The position numbers and the translations under genes were made by a program. The notes below the pieces were generated by a model that saw only the letters and a list, made by a program, of their open reading frames with translations, was not told the DNA's origin and ran no database searches. A stretch of 58,567 nt of DNA from Shewanella sairae (GTDB lineage Bacteria; Pseudomonadota; Gammaproteobacteria; Enterobacterales; Shewanellaceae), in NCBI RefSeq assembly GCF_023283535.1, contig NZ_JAKILT010000034.1, positions 1 through 58,567 of the forward strand, given 5' to 3'. Positions 1 to 10,400 of this stretch are shown here, piece after piece; positions within the stretch are counted from its first letter, which is position 1, and every line of letters begins with the position of its first letter.

Positions 1-2
1 AG

Positions 3-1409
3 GCCGTAGAGGCGCATGTATTAAAGCTTCAAATGCGTATTGCAAAGGCAATAAGAGAAGGTAGACACGGCAAAGCCAAAGCATTGCAGTGGATATTGAC
101 TCACTCACGTTCGGCTAAGCTGTTAGCGGTCAAACGTGTATCACAAAACAAAGGTAGTAAAACATCTGGGGTAGACGGTGTCATCTTAAATACAGATGCT
201 CGTCGCATGAAAGCGGTTGATAAACTTTCACGTAAAGGATATCAAGCAAAACCACTTAAACGGATCTATATCCCCAAGAAAAACGGCAAACTCAGGCCAT
301 TAGGTATTCCTTGCATAATAGACAGAGCTCAACAAGCACTGCATTTATTAGCATTAGAGCCTATTTCTGAATCATTAGCCGATCCAAATAGTTATGGCTT
401 TCGCCCTAATAGAAGTACAGCAGATGCCATTGGGCAATGCTTTATCTGTCTAGGCCAGAAGAAATCAGCTAAATGGGTACTTGAGGCAGATATCAAAGCC
501 TGCTTTGATAAGATTGGACATCAATGGCTCTTAGATAACGTTCCTATCGATAAGCGAATGTTATCGCAATGGCTCAAGTGCGGCTTTATGGATAAAGGCG
601 TGTTTCATCGAACTGACGAGGGAACACCACAAGGTGGGATAATATCGCCCACCTTGATGGTGATGACCCTTGCAGGGCTGGAACAACATGTCAAATCCAC
701 TGCACTGAGTAAAGGTCAACGAGTCAACTTTATTGGTTATGCTGACGACTTCATCGTTACAGGGCATTCAAAGGAATTTCTTGTAAATGAAGTCAAACCG
801 CTGATTGCTGGCTTTTTAGAAGAACGTGGCTTGACTCTCTCTGAAGAGAAAACACAGGTAACACACATTGACGATGGCTTTAATTTTCTGGGTTTCAACC
901 TTAGAAAGTACAAAGGGAAGTTACTCATAAAACCGAGTAAACCCAATGTGCTATTGTTTCTGCGAAATCTGCGTGAACTCATCAAGAAACACGCAACCAT
1001 ACCAGTGAACGACCTCATCAAATTGGTGAATCCTAAGCTGCGTGGTTGGGCGAATTACTATCGTCATAGTGTTGCCAAGAAAACTTTCAACTACATTAGT
1101 CATAAGCTATTCGAGATGCTATGGCATTGGGCTAAACGACGCCACCCGACTAAATCTAGACGGTGGATCGCTATGAAATACTTCATCAATCGTAAAGGGC
1201 AATGGCAATTTCACGGTTGGCGTAAAATAGCGAATATAGATTCTCAGTTTAATCTTGTTCAGATAGCCCAAACTCCCATAAAAAGGCATGTGAAGATAAA
1301 AAGCCCAGTTACAGCTTATAATCCAGAGTTCGCTGATTATTTAAAAAGGCGAAAACAACCTGATAAGTGTCGTAATGCTTGGTCTTCACCAGTCTCGCCT
1401 TTGTTTTAA
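3..1409 (+). CDS. ltrA: Group II intron reverse transcriptase/maturase (5'-partial)
   Basis: This intron-encoded protein reverse-transcribes the intron RNA at its target and assists splicing as a maturase. The frame is open to the window edge, and residues before the ATG at 33 (AVEAHVLKLQ) resemble the usual LtrA N-terminus, so the true start is probably upstream. Visible motifs are the RT0/1 region, GTPQGGIISP (RT4), the catalytic YADD near 740-750, and the maturase X domain with the LRGWANYYR motif. The C-terminus ends after a short basic stretch (YLKRRKQ) without the CxxC...HNH endonuclease domain of many relatives. It is therefore either an En-minus lineage or an internal deletion. The stop lies 35 bp before domain V, so most of domain IV is coding. 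Confidence 0.93.
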   Translation, partial: AVEAHVLKLQMRIAKAIREGRHGKAKALQWILTHSRSAKLLAVKRVSQNKGSKTSGVDGVILNTDARRMKAVDKLSRKGYQAKPLKRIYIPKKNGKLRPLGIPCIIDRAQQALHLLALEPISESLADPNSYGFRPNRSTADAIGQCFICLGQKKSAKWVLEADIKACFDKIGHQWLLDNVPIDKRMLSQWLKCGFMDKGVFHRTDEGTPQGGIISPTLMVMTLAGLEQHVKSTALSKGQRVNFIGYADDFIVTGHSKEFLVNEVKPLIAGFLEERGLTLSEEKTQVTHIDDGFNFLGFNLRKYKGKLLIKPSKPNVLLFLRNLRELIKKHATIPVNDLIKLVNPKLRGWANYYRHSVAKKTFNYISHKLFEMLWHWAKRRHPTKSRRWIAMKYFINRKGQWQFHGWRKIANIDSQFNLVQIAQTPIKRHVKIKSPVTAYNPEFADYLKRRKQPDKCRNAWSSPVSPLF

Positions 1410-1444
1410 TTGCTGGGTATCAAACGATACTTTATATGAGGCTT

Positions 1445-1519
1445 GAGCCCAGTGCAGTGAAAGTTGCACGCTGGGTTCTTAGGGAGACGGCACTTGGCAA
1501 CAAGTGTCGTCCACCCGAC
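1445..1519 (+). ncRNA. Group II intron domains V and VI
   Basis: Positions 1445-1478 form the 34-nt catalytic domain V: GAGCCC pairs with GGGTTC, with an inner GTGCA/TGCAC-type helix and the characteristic AGTGAAAGTTGCAC core. Positions 1482-1516 form domain VI: GACGGCACTTG pairs with CAAGTGTCGTC around a GCAA tetraloop, and GGG pairs with CCC. A1513 is left bulged, 7th from the 3' end, as the likely branch-point adenosine. Size and spacing fit known introns. The pairing was done by eye. Confidence 0.85.
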
Positions 1520-1595
1520 AAATAATCAAACCGAACCAAAACCAAAATCCTTTGAAAAATATCAACGTTATATCCCTTAACTCTTTGGTTGTTAT

Positions 1596-1626
1596 AAAAA
1601 GCCTGAACTTCATTTCAGGCTTTTTT
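1596..1626. terminator. Bidirectional rho-independent terminator
   Basis: GCCTGAA (1601-1607) pairs with TTCAGGC (1614-1620) and is flanked by A5 on the left and T6 on the right. It can end transcription leaving the intron on + and the M14 peptidase gene on -. Confidence 0.8.
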
Positions 1627-1662
1627 GCTCTCGCGCTTAGACGATCTTCAATACCAGATGAT

Positions 1663-2577
1663 TTACAAGCTCAGCAAGTAGTCTAAACCACCTGTGATTG
1701 CCGCGACTTGCGCCACAATGCAGTTTTCATCATCTGACAATGGGCTGTCTGGGTACACTTCTGTGGTCGTCACATATTTGGCATCCGTGACACCGGCACA
1801 TAAACCAAGGGCTTTAGTGGCGTAATTAATCACGCCAAACTGCGCTAAATCAACGCCAATTAACTTACCGTCATCATCGGCTGGCGCAATATGGGTGACT
1901 TGCTCTACTGATTTGATAATCGCTGTTTGAAATTCTTCTTGCGGATGAATGGTGTCACCAACAAGGTAAAAACCATCCGGGATATTCCAGTTAGTATGCT
2001 CAACAGCATCACGTGCCGACAGTGCTGGCCTAAATTCACTGTTATCGGTATCGGTGGTTTCATGTAGATCAATATGAGCAAATATCTCAACATCTAAATC
2101 CGCTAATAGCTTGATTAACGCTGCCGACTCTTCAGCTGGGCTGTCAGCATAAAATGAACGGTTCGGGTCGATTGCTTTTGGGTTCCAACGGTTAATGGTT
2201 TCATATCCCCAAGGGCTGATACACGGCGCCACTAGAATATTAAAATGCTTGGCATAATCAGCCGCTTTAGTTTCAGCAAAACGGATGGCGCCTTGCACGC
2301 CGCTTGTTTCATAACCGTGCACGCCACCAGTCACTAAAATCGTCGCTTTATTGGCATCCCAATTTTTTGATTTAACCGCCAACAATGGGTAACGCTCAAC
2401 ATCATAAGAGAGGGCACCATACTGCTCAACATCAAAGCGGTCTTTTAACGCCAGCACCTTGGCTAGCACTTCATCTTGATAAGAACGCTTAATCGACTGA
2501 ACATTCAGCCACAGGGCTTTTTCAGCGTCGCCCCATTTCTGACCTTTTACACCGATTGCGTACACTTGCTGATCCAT
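1663..2577 (-). CDS. M14-family zinc metallocarboxypeptidase
   Basis: A 304-aa single-domain enzyme of the M14 carboxypeptidase/succinylglutamate desuccinylase superfamily. The zinc-binding HxxE motif appears as GGVHGYETSG and the third ligand as DLHE. It probably hydrolyses a peptide or N-acyl bond on a small substrate in the cytosol, as no signal peptide is seen. I chose the ATG at 2577 (MDQQVYAIG) rather than the upstream one at 2610 because AAGGAA lies 7 nt before it. The gene stands alone and ends just before a bidirectional terminator. It is too divergent by eye to be called AstE, so the substrate is unknown. Confidence 0.8.
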   Translation of the reverse strand: MDQQVYAIGVKGQKWGDAEKALWLNVQSIKRSYQDEVLAKVLALKDRFDVEQYGALSYDVERYPLLAVKSKNWDANKATILVTGGVHGYETSGVQGAIRFAETKAADYAKHFNILVAPCISPWGYETINRWNPKAIDPNRSFYADSPAEESAALIKLLADLDVEIFAHIDLHETTDTDNSEFRPALSARDAVEHTNWNIPDGFYLVGDTIHPQEEFQTAIIKSVEQVTHIAPADDDGKLIGVDLAQFGVINYATKALGLCAGVTDAKYVTTTEVYPDSPLSDDENCIVAQVAAITGGLDYLLSL

Positions 2578-2629
2578 TTTTGATTCCTTTTGGCTTGGTT
2601 TTGTCTCCAAGCTCTTCTATACCTAATGC

Positions 2630-2664
2630 AGTAAAAGGCTAACCTTTTTTCAGCGCCTTTTACT
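2630..2664. other. Intergenic hairpin between divergent genes
   Basis: AGTAAAAGGC (2630-2639) pairs perfectly with GCCTTTTACT (2655-2664) across a 15-nt loop. It lies in the divergent promoter region between the M14 peptidase and the SpoIIAA-like gene. It could be a regulatory site or 5' UTR structure. There is no T-run, so it is not a standard terminator. Confidence 0.35.
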
Positions 2665-2788
2665 CCAGCGTTAAATTACTCGAGAGCATAAACGTGATAT
2701 AGATTGATATCAATGTCGTTATCCGTAATAGTTTTCAATCAGGTAGTTAGAGCTGCCAACCTATTTCTCATTTACAAGGATGATTTTT

Positions 2789-3169
2789 ATGAATGCATTA
2801 AGACATGGATTTTCAATTGGAATAGAAAGAGTTGAGGATGAGTTTTTCCTCACACTCAAAGCAAAAGGTAAGTTAACCCACAGTGACTATCTTGCTATCA
2901 CACCGGTCATTGATTCGGCATTATCAGAAGTTAAGCAGCCAAAAATTAAAGCGCTATTCGATGCAACAGAACTTGAAGGCTGGGAGCTTAGCGCTGCTTG
3001 GGATGACCTTAAACTGGGGCTTAAACATGGCAATCAATTTATAAAAATTGCACTTTATGGCAATAAAGGCTGGCAAGAAACCGCGACTAAAATTGGTCGC
3101 TGGTTTGTCGCGGGTGAAATGAAATACTTTGACAATGAAGCTGATGCATTTGCGTGGCTAAATGAATAA
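2789..3169 (+). CDS. SpoIIAA-like (STAS-type) protein
   Basis: A 126-aa soluble protein that resembles the SpoIIAA-like family often seen as single-copy small proteins in marine gammaproteobacteria. The order of strands and helices (HSDYLAITPVIDSAL..., KIKALFDATELEGWEL...) fits a STAS-like alpha/beta fold, a GWE-type motif follows the second strand, and it ends in DAFAWL. I chose the ATG at 2789 over 2780 because the ribosome site AAGGA would overlap the earlier one. The family is a lipid- or partner-binding fold with no firmly known role. The gene is monocistronic with its own terminator. Confidence 0.75.
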   Translation: MNALRHGFSIGIERVEDEFFLTLKAKGKLTHSDYLAITPVIDSALSEVKQPKIKALFDATELEGWELSAAWDDLKLGLKHGNQFIKIALYGNKGWQETATKIGRWFVAGEMKYFDNEADAFAWLNE

Positions 3170-3200
3170 TACCAATTGATTAATAAGCCCTTTAATCAAA

Positions 3201-3232
3201 TAAAAAACGCCAGCAAATGCTGGTGTTTTTTA
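3201..3232. terminator. Bidirectional terminator after SpoIIAA-like gene and lolE
   Basis: CGCCAGCA pairs with TGCTGGTG across a 2-nt AA centre (3209-3225), with A6 to the left and T6 to the right. It serves the convergent SpoIIAA-like and lolCDE units. Confidence 0.85.
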
Positions 3233-3262
3233 TTTTAATCTCACAATATTAGGCTAGAATAA

Positions 3263-4516
3263 TCACCTACCAGCCAAGGCTCTTGCAGGCGGTGTCTGGC
3301 TTGCCTTCCACGCAGGGTAAAGCGTGGCTATCACGCTCATCACAAACGCTAAACACACCACGGTAATGACATCATTCACTTGTAACTGTGAAGGTAAGAA
3401 GTCAATAAAGTACACATCCGCCGATAACAATTGAATACCTAATATTGATTCAATACCACGGGCAATAGCGCTTAGGTTTATCGAAATTGTCACACCTAAT
3501 ACGGCACCAATAGCGCAGCCTAAAATGCCGTTAAAAGCGCCCTGCACCACAAATATTAGCATCACAGAGGCTTTTCTCATGCCCATAGTCAACAAAATCG
3601 CAATCTCAGACTGTTTATCTCGTACAGCCATAACCAAGGTTGAAACGATATTAAAACATGCCACAGCAATAACCAATGCCAGTACTAAATACATCACCAT
3701 ACGCACTAATTGAATATCTTGGTATAAATGCCCTTGGGTGCGAGTCCAGTCGGAAATATACACATATTGCTGCTGGCTATAGCCCAAATCACGAATTAAC
3801 CGCGGCGCAGCAAACACATCATCAGCCTTAATCCGCACGCCTGAAACGCTATCACCTAAATTTAATGTTTTAGCGGCATATTGCATCGGAATATAAGCGG
3901 TGCTCATATCGAGTTCACCACCCAGCTCAAAAATACCAGACACAACAAAACGGTGACTCTTAGCTGCACCGATTTTGTTTTGTGACTTGCCATTCAGATT
4001 GGGCATATAAAGGTTGAGTGACTGACCGACGGTTAAATCTAAACTCTTAGCAAGCCCCTTACCTAACACAATGTTATTGCTGTTATGTTCACTGAGGCTT
4101 TGCCAGCTCTTAGGTGACATAAATTGCTGGATGTTAGACACTTTGGCTTCATTGCCAATATCTATGCCCATCACGGTGAGGCCCTGAAAACCGCCCACCT
4201 TTTGTACTAAACCTTGCATACGCACAAATGGCGCAGCAGCAACAATACCAGGCACTTGGCTGGCATCATCCACAATTGATTGCCACTGATGAATCGGCTC
4301 ATTCACCCCAACTAGTTCACCATGCGAAACCACGCCTAATAAGCGTTGCTCTAACTCTTTTTCAAAACCATTCATTGCCGATAACACAACAATGAGCACC
4401 ATCACGCCAAGGGCAATACCCGCCGTTGAAGCAAACGAGATAAAGTTAATAAATCGGTTTGATTGGCGCGCAAGATAAAAGCGCCAACCGACCCACATGG
4501 CTAACAAACTTCTCAT
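3263..4516 (-). CDS. lolE: Lipoprotein-releasing ABC transporter permease LolE
   Basis: An inner-membrane permease subunit of LolCDE, which extracts outer-membrane lipoproteins and hands them to LolA. It is 417 aa with an N-terminal membrane helix (about 22-45), a large periplasmic domain, and three C-terminal helices in the FtsX/MacB pattern. It is assigned as LolE rather than LolC because of LolE-type stretches such as VVSHGE near residue 62, YIDFLPS-like [12 protein letters not shown] near the C-terminus, and its position third in the operon. The length equals that of E. coli LolE by memory. It overlaps lolD by 4 nt (ATGA), so translation is probably coupled. Confidence 0.92.
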   Translation of the reverse strand: MRSLLAMWVGWRFYLARQSNRFINFISFASTAGIALGVMVLIVVLSAMNGFEKELEQRLLGVVSHGELVGVNEPIHQWQSIVDDASQVPGIVAAAPFVRMQGLVQKVGGFQGLTVMGIDIGNEAKVSNIQQFMSPKSWQSLSEHNSNNIVLGKGLAKSLDLTVGQSLNLYMPNLNGKSQNKIGAAKSHRFVVSGIFELGGELDMSTAYIPMQYAAKTLNLGDSVSGVRIKADDVFAAPRLIRDLGYSQQQYVYISDWTRTQGHLYQDIQLVRMVMYLVLALVIAVACFNIVSTLVMAVRDKQSEIAILLTMGMRKASVMLIFVVQGAFNGILGCAIGAVLGVTISINLSAIARGIESILGIQLLSADVYFIDFLPSQLQVNDVITVVCLAFVMSVIATLYPAWKASQTPPARALAGR

Positions 4517-5229
4517 GCAGTCAATTCCTCCGCTTTAACTAAGCGGCCATCTTTCATGTGCAGTTGTCTATCCATTCGCGCGGCTAGCTTTTGATCATGA
4601 GTCACCACTACAAAAGCGGTGCCTAGCTGCGCCGCAAGCTCAGTAATGAGTTCATATACAGCTTCACCGCTATTGGCATCAAGGTTACCTGTTGGCTCAT
4701 CAGCAAGAACCAATTTAGGGTCATTAATTAACGCTCTAGCAATCGCCACTCGTTGACGCTCACCACCAGACATTTCAGCCGGAGTGTGAGTTAAACGGTG
4801 ACCTAAACCAACCCGCTCAAGCAGCGCCTTCGCTTTAGGCTCCACCAGTTTACGACGCTGACCTTGAATAAGTGCGGGCATAGAGACATTTTCAAGCGCT
4901 GTAAACTCTGGCAATAAATGATGAAATTGATAAATAAAACCAACATTCTCATTGCGGACTTTAGCTTGGCGTTGACTCGATAACTGATACAAATCTTCGC
5001 CCAACATAGTCACTGTGCCGCTTGTAGGGCTATCGAGTGTCCCCATAATATGCAGCAAGGTACTTTTACCTGAGCCAGAGCTACCAACAATCGCTAATTG
5101 CTCACCTTTAAATACTTGCAGGTCAACATTATGTAGCACCAGAGTGTCTACCGCCCCTTCTTGGTATCGTTTACTAACATTACTGACTTGTAGCAATAAT
5201 TCTTGCGTCATTGTTAACTCGCTATTCAT
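4513..5229 (-). CDS. lolD: Lipoprotein-releasing ABC transporter ATPase LolD
   Basis: The cytosolic ATPase that powers LolCE. It is 238 aa with Walker [10 protein letters not shown], the signature [14 protein letters not shown], Walker [13 protein letters not shown], and the H-loop VVTHD. The alternative start at Met7 (MTQELLLQ) is closer to the usual family N-terminus. The gene is second in lolC-lolD-lolE, 60 nt after lolC, and overlaps lolE by 4 nt. Confidence 0.95.
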   Translation of the reverse strand: MNSELTMTQELLLQVSNVSKRYQEGAVDTLVLHNVDLQVFKGEQLAIVGSSGSGKSTLLHIMGTLDSPTSGTVTMLGEDLYQLSSQRQAKVRNENVGFIYQFHHLLPEFTALENVSMPALIQGQRRKLVEPKAKALLERVGLGHRLTHTPAEMSGGERQRVAIARALINDPKLVLADEPTGNLDANSGEAVYELITELAAQLGTAFVVVTHDQKLAARMDRQLHMKDGRLVKAEELTA

Positions 5230-5289
5230 CTAAATCTTAATCTACTCGTATCATCGATTCTTGGTATCTAGGCTTATTCGTACCTAAGC

Positions 5290-6513
5290 TTATTCATACC
5301 TAAGCGCAGTAGCTGGCTGCACATTAGCAGCGCGAATCGCAGGGTAAATGGTGGCTAATAACGTCATCACTAACGTGCCGACGACAATCCAAGTTAATTG
5401 GCTAAGCTCTAATTGCACAGGTAAGTTCTGCCCTGCACCTAAAATAGAGATCCCTAAAAAATGGGTAATGCTATTTAAGTTAAAGGTTAACAACACGCCA
5501 ACTGTAACGCCGGAAATCAGGCCAAGAATAGCGTTGAGCGAGCCTTGAATAAGGAAAACCCCCATCACATTTGGCGTTGTCAGGCCTTGGGTTTTTAACA
5601 CGGCAACATCGGTAGTTTTGTCGACCACCATCATCACTAATGCAGAGACAATATTAAAAGCAGCAACCGCAATGATAAGACTCAACATTAAGCTCATCAT
5701 ATTTTTTTCCATTTTCACTGCGCCAAAAAGATGACCATAGGTATCACGCCAATCCGTTGTGGTAACAGGCGTTGCAAATTGGCTAACCACCTCTGGCGCC
5801 ACTTTGCTAGCGTTAAATGGATCATCAAGATACAAACGTAACTGCTTAATTTCGCCCGGTGTTTGTCTCATTAGGCGCTGCGCGTCATCATGATGAACAT
5901 AAGCAAGCGTGCCATCAACTTGCGAGCCCATTTCAAACATGCCAACAACGGTAAATTTACGCTGACTAGGTACAGGGCCTAACGGGGTATATACCACACC
6001 GTCACCGCTTAATACGCGAATTTTATCGCCCGGAGCCACATCAAGTATCCGCGCTAACTCCGCGCCTAAGATAATTCGATACTTACCAGCCTCAAGTAAA
6101 TCAAAATTGCCCGAATATACATTTTGGGTGGTTTTTAATAAGCTTTTTTCTTGGTCTGGGTAGATCCCATAAATCTGCGCCGCGCCAATATTACTGGCTG
6201 ACTGCACCATAGCTTGGGTCGAAATACTTGGCGTAGCGCCCACAACGCCAGGAAGCAGGCTAAGCTTTTCAACTTGCTTGTGCCAGTCAGCTATAGGGCT
6301 AGAAGCGTGCACGGTTAATTGCGGCACCGCCCCTAAGATACGCTGCTTAAGTTGGCCTTCTAAGCCATTCATCACCGAGCTCACAACAATTAATGCCGCC
6401 ACACCCAATAAAATGCCTGATACTGCAAACAAGGTAATGAAGGATGCAAATGCATTGGTTTTCTTTGCGCGCCAGTAGCGATAACCTATATAAAACGATA
6501 ATGAAAAATTCAT
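5290..6513 (-). CDS. lolC: Lipoprotein-releasing ABC transporter permease LolC
   Basis: The first gene of the lol operon and the permease that recruits LolA in the known system. It is 407 aa from the chosen ATG at 6513 (MNFSLSFYIGYRYW). A longer frame from 6591 adds 26 residues with no family resemblance and no ribosome site. It has one N-terminal membrane helix, a periplasmic domain containing PLGPVPSQRKF, which is LolC-like, then three membrane helices and the C-terminal ALRYE typical of LolC. The ribosome site at 6513 is weak, so the start rests on family length. The pair with LolE forms the heterodimeric channel. Confidence 0.9.
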   Translation of the reverse strand: MNFSLSFYIGYRYWRAKKTNAFASFITLFAVSGILLGVAALIVVSSVMNGLEGQLKQRILGAVPQLTVHASSPIADWHKQVEKLSLLPGVVGATPSISTQAMVQSASNIGAAQIYGIYPDQEKSLLKTTQNVYSGNFDLLEAGKYRIILGAELARILDVAPGDKIRVLSGDGVVYTPLGPVPSQRKFTVVGMFEMGSQVDGTLAYVHHDDAQRLMRQTPGEIKQLRLYLDDPFNASKVAPEVVSQFATPVTTTDWRDTYGHLFGAVKMEKNMMSLMLSLIIAVAAFNIVSALVMMVVDKTTDVAVLKTQGLTTPNVMGVFLIQGSLNAILGLISGVTVGVLLTFNLNSITHFLGISILGAGQNLPVQLELSQLTWIVVGTLVMTLLATIYPAIRAANVQPATALRYE

Positions 6514-6731
6514 TAAAAAACCCAAATAAAATCGACTGATACAGAGCCTAAGCGCCGATGATTTAGTTACCCACGAATGCCCCATTTGCATGAAGAATCA
6601 TTGCATAACTTGTAATCAGAACTGTAGAACTCAGCGCTAAAGCAAGACATTTTAATGTCTAACCTTGCTAAATCATAAAGATGCGCACGATAATAGGGGT
6701 ATTAGCCCCCTAAAAACAAGAGGCAACTCCC

Positions 6732-7328
6732 TTGTTATCCGACTCTACCGCCTATTTTAGTATTATTCACCCATTTGATGCCTATTTGAGTCCTTGGGAC
6801 AGCGCTAAACCTTTGCCAACCGCTGAGCAGTTAAACATGTTGCTGCCCACAAGTTTACAGCTGATCAGCGATGTAAAAGCGTTAGAGTCAGATTGTTTAT
6901 TGCAATTGCGTCATTTAGACGATGATGCAAAAACAGTAGTGGAATTTTTAAAACTGCAATCACGCAAAATAGACATGGTTTTGCAGCATGTTATGGCCAA
7001 AGAACAGTACGAAGGTACTCGTTATCAAGGCAGTCATTTTGGCGGCAGTGGATTTGCCATTGCTAGCCCTATCGCGCTTGAAGTTGGTCAAATATTTCAA
7101 GTGACCTTGCATATCAAAGAAGAGCTGATTGCTATTTTATGTATTGCTACAGTGCAAAGCTGTAAACAAAAAGCCCTTGAATCGTCAACGACTCAATTAT
7201 TAGAAGCTACGCCTTATGTCTGTGAACTCAGCTTTAGGGTGATCCAAGAAAATGATGTCGAGCAATTGGTCAAAGCCAGTTTAAGTTTGCAACAAAAGCA
7301 ACTCAAATTACGTCAACAGGCTCGCTAG
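6732..7328 (+). CDS. PilZ-domain-like protein upstream of mfd
   Basis: A 198-aa soluble protein. The central to C-terminal part (about 90-180) reads as a PilZ-type beta barrel, with YQGSHFGGSGFAIASP resembling the D/NxSxxG turn that binds cyclic di-GMP in PilZ proteins. The strictly required RxxxR is not clearly seen before it; only ...YEGTRYQGSHFGGSG is visible, so nucleotide binding is uncertain. The start is a TTG at 6732 with AAGAGG 7-8 nt upstream. A PilZ-like gene beside mfd is, from memory, common in Shewanella. It is probably a second-messenger receptor, but the partner is unknown. Confidence 0.65.
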   Translation: MLSDSTAYFSIIHPFDAYLSPWDSAKPLPTAEQLNMLLPTSLQLISDVKALESDCLLQLRHLDDDAKTVVEFLKLQSRKIDMVLQHVMAKEQYEGTRYQGSHFGGSGFAIASPIALEVGQIFQVTLHIKEELIAILCIATVQSCKQKALESSTTQLLEATPYVCELSFRVIQENDVEQLVKASLSLQQKQLKLRQQAR

Positions 7329-7417
7329 CACAAAAAGATTTTTCGCTGGCATGAGTTGAAACAAGCCTCTACAATACTTAGCAACTTTACTGCAAATGGA
7401 CTTGTTCCCTCGCCTTA

Positions 7418-10400
7418 ATGAATGCTTTCTCTGTATTGACTCCGCCAGCTGTCAAAAGTGCCAAATTGGCACAAACGCTGTGTACACTCGGCGGCGCTGA
7501 CCAAGCGCTAACCATCGCGAATATTTCTAAGCAACACCAAGGAATTACCCTTGTTGTTACCGCCGACACGCCAACGGCTATAGCGCTCGATACCGAGCTT
7601 AGCTACCTGCTTAGTGAGCAATCAATATCGATTTGGCTATTTCCAGATAGAGAAACGCTGCCCTACGACAGTTTCTCACCCCATCAAGATCTGGTCTCTC
7701 AACGCTTAGAGGCATTATCGCGTATTCCCCAAGCCCAGCAAGCTGTGGTCATTGTGCCTATCACCACCTTGATGGTGCGCCTGCCACCGCAATCATTCTT
7801 AACTGGCAATGTGTTAATGCTAGAAAAAGGCGATAAATATCGCCTGTTAGACGTGCGCGAGCAGCTCATCAATACCGGCTACCATGTGGTTGAGCAGGTT
7901 TATGAGCACGGCGAGTTTGCAGTACGCGGCTCGATTATCGATATTTTCCCTATGGGCTCTAGCCAACCTTATCGAATTGAGCTGTTTGATGATGAAGTGG
8001 AAACCATTCGACATTTCGACCCGGAAACTCAGCGCTCAAGTAAAGAGATAGATTCAATCCGCCTGTTACCGGCTAAAGAATTCCCAACTGATGACGCTGC
8101 GATTGAAGGCTTTAGGCAAAGATATCGCCGCCGCTTTGAAGTCTTAGTCAAAGAACCGGGTTCTATCTACCAAATGGTCAGTAAAAAGACCATGCCGGCT
8201 GGTATTGAAAATTACCTGCCATTGTTTTTCGACGAAACGGCAACGCTATTTGACTACCTGCCTGACTCAACTCAGCTTGTTAGCGTCGGCGATATTGAAG
8301 CCGCGACGCAGTCGCACCTTAAAGAGGTTGAAACCCGCTATGAAGATAGACGCGTCGACCCATTAAGACCTTTATTAGCGCCGCAAGAGCTGTATTTACT
8401 GACAGAGCAAATTTTTGCTAACTTTAAAGCCTTACCTCGCTTTGGACTTAAAGATCTCAGTTATACCGGTACCGCTATACCGGCAAAGGTCAGCAAGCTG
8501 CCAGATATCACAGCTAACCATAAGCTTAAACAGCCACTTGCAGAACTAGAGCAGTACGCAACGCTGGGTGAGCGTATGCTATTTAGCGCCGAATCTGAAG
8601 GTCGTAGAGAAGCGCTATTAGAGCTGCTCGGCAAGATTAATATCAAACCTAAGCTATTTGCACATTTTGATGAATTTGCCAGCAGCAAAACCAAAGTCGG
8701 CTTAATCGTATCGCCACTAGCCCAAGGCTGCGTGATTGAAAAGAAAACTGGCGGTAAGTTTAGCTTAATCTGTGAAACCGAACTATTTGGTCAGCGGATA
8801 TCCCAGCGCCGTCGCCGTGATAAGCAGCGCCAAATCAGCTCTGACGCATTAGTAAAAAACCTTGCCGAGCTTAAAGTCGGTCAGCCCATCGTGCATTTAG
8901 ATCATGGTGTTGCCCGTTACCAAGGCTTAGAAACCTTAGATACCGGCGGTCTAGTTGCAGAGTATTTAGTATTAGAATACTCAGGCGGCGATAAACTTTA
9001 TGTACCGGTTTCATCTCTGCATCTCATTAGTCGTTACAGCGTTGGGCCCGATGAGGAAGCAACGCTTAATAAACTCGGTAATGAAAGCTGGGCTAAGGCG
9101 AAGAAAAAAGCCGTTGAAAAAATTCGTGATGTAGCAGCAGAGCTTCTCGATGTTTATGCTCGCAGACAAGCCCGTCCAGGTGAAGCTTGCCGTATCGACC
9201 AAGAAGAATACGCCCAGTTTGCCAATAGCTTTCCTTATGAAGAAACCGTTGACCAAGAAACGGCTATTGAGGCGGTTCTTGAAGATATGCGTAACCCAAC
9301 AGCCATGGACCGACTCGTTTGTGGTGATGTGGGCTTTGGTAAAACAGAAGTCGCGATGCGCGCCGCTTTTGTTGCGGTGAACGATGGCAAGCAAGTCGCG
9401 ATATTGGTGCCCACCACCCTGCTTGCTCAACAACATTATGAAAACTTCAAAGACCGTTTTGCCGATTGGCCATTTAAGATTGAAGTGATGTCGCGTTTTA
9501 AAACAGCCAAAGAGCAAACCCAAGTCATGAAAGACTTGCTCGACGGTAAAGTCGATATCGTGATTGGTACCCATAAACTGCTGCAATCTGAAGCCAAGTT
9601 TGAAAACCTGGGCTTACTCGTTATTGATGAAGAACACCGTTTTGGCGTCAGACAAAAAGAGAAAATTAAAGCGCTACGAGCCAATGTAGACATTTTAACG
9701 CTTACGGCTACGCCTATTCCGCGTACTTTGAATATGGCGATGTCGGGCATGCGTGACTTATCGATTATTGCTACGCCCCCAGCCAAACGTCTTGCAGTAA
9801 AAACCTTTGTTAGAGAGTACGATGAAGCGACAATTCGCGAAGCCTTGCTGCGTGAAATATTAAGGGGTGGCCAAGTTTACTTCTTGCATAACAGTGTTGA
9901 AACCATTGAAAAACGCGCTGCTGAAATCAGTGAATTGCTACCGGAAGCGCGTGTAGTTACTGCCCATGGTCAAATGCGTGAGCGTGAACTTGAACGAGTC
10001 ATGTCTGATTTTTACCATCAGCGCTTTAATGTGCTGGTGTGTACTACCATTATCGAAACTGGTATTGATGTACCATCAGCCAATACCATTGTAATCGAGC
10101 GCGCCGATAACTTTGGTCTTGCGCAGCTGCATCAGCTACGTGGCCGCGTTGGTCGCTCGCATCACCAAGCTTATGCTTATCTCATGACGCCTCATCCAAA
10201 GCGAATGACCAAAGATGCTCGCAAGCGCCTTGAGGCCATTGGCGCGTTAGAAGATCTCGGTGCAGGCTTTATGCTTGCCACTCAAGATCTTGAGATCCGC
10301 GGCGCCGGTGAGTTACTCGGTGATGAACAAAGTGGCCATATTTCGAAAATCGGCTTCACTCTCTATATGGAAATGCTCGAAGATGCAGTGAAATCGTTAA

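Larger units (their letters stand above)
1..1519 (+). mobile_element. Group II intron, 3' portion (5' end outside window)
   Basis: The segment contains an intron-encoded reverse transcriptase followed by recognisable RNA domains V and VI and a 3' end in ...CGAC at 1519, as expected for a group II intron ending in AY. The 5' boundary (GUGYG), domains I-III and the 5' exon lie before the window, so the interrupted locus cannot be named from that side. The 3' flank (1520-1662) holds no gene, only a terminator, so the intron may sit behind a terminator or in intergenic DNA, a common pattern for bacterial introns. The exact 3' end is inferred from domain VI folding. Confidence 0.85.

Noticed and set aside
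1504..1686. 60-aa plus-strand frame after the group II intron
   Set aside because: It starts inside domain VI, runs through a strong terminator and has no ribosome site.
3171..3190. ATACCAATTGATTAATAA resembling a MITE end
   Set aside because: Only the first eight bases or so match the terminal repeat of the MITE copies. No body or partner end is nearby, so chance is likely.
9011..9586. 191-aa minus-strand open frame inside mfd
   Set aside because: It lies fully within the well-supported mfd gene, has no ribosome site or recognisable motif, and its composition is that of a reverse-frame shadow.
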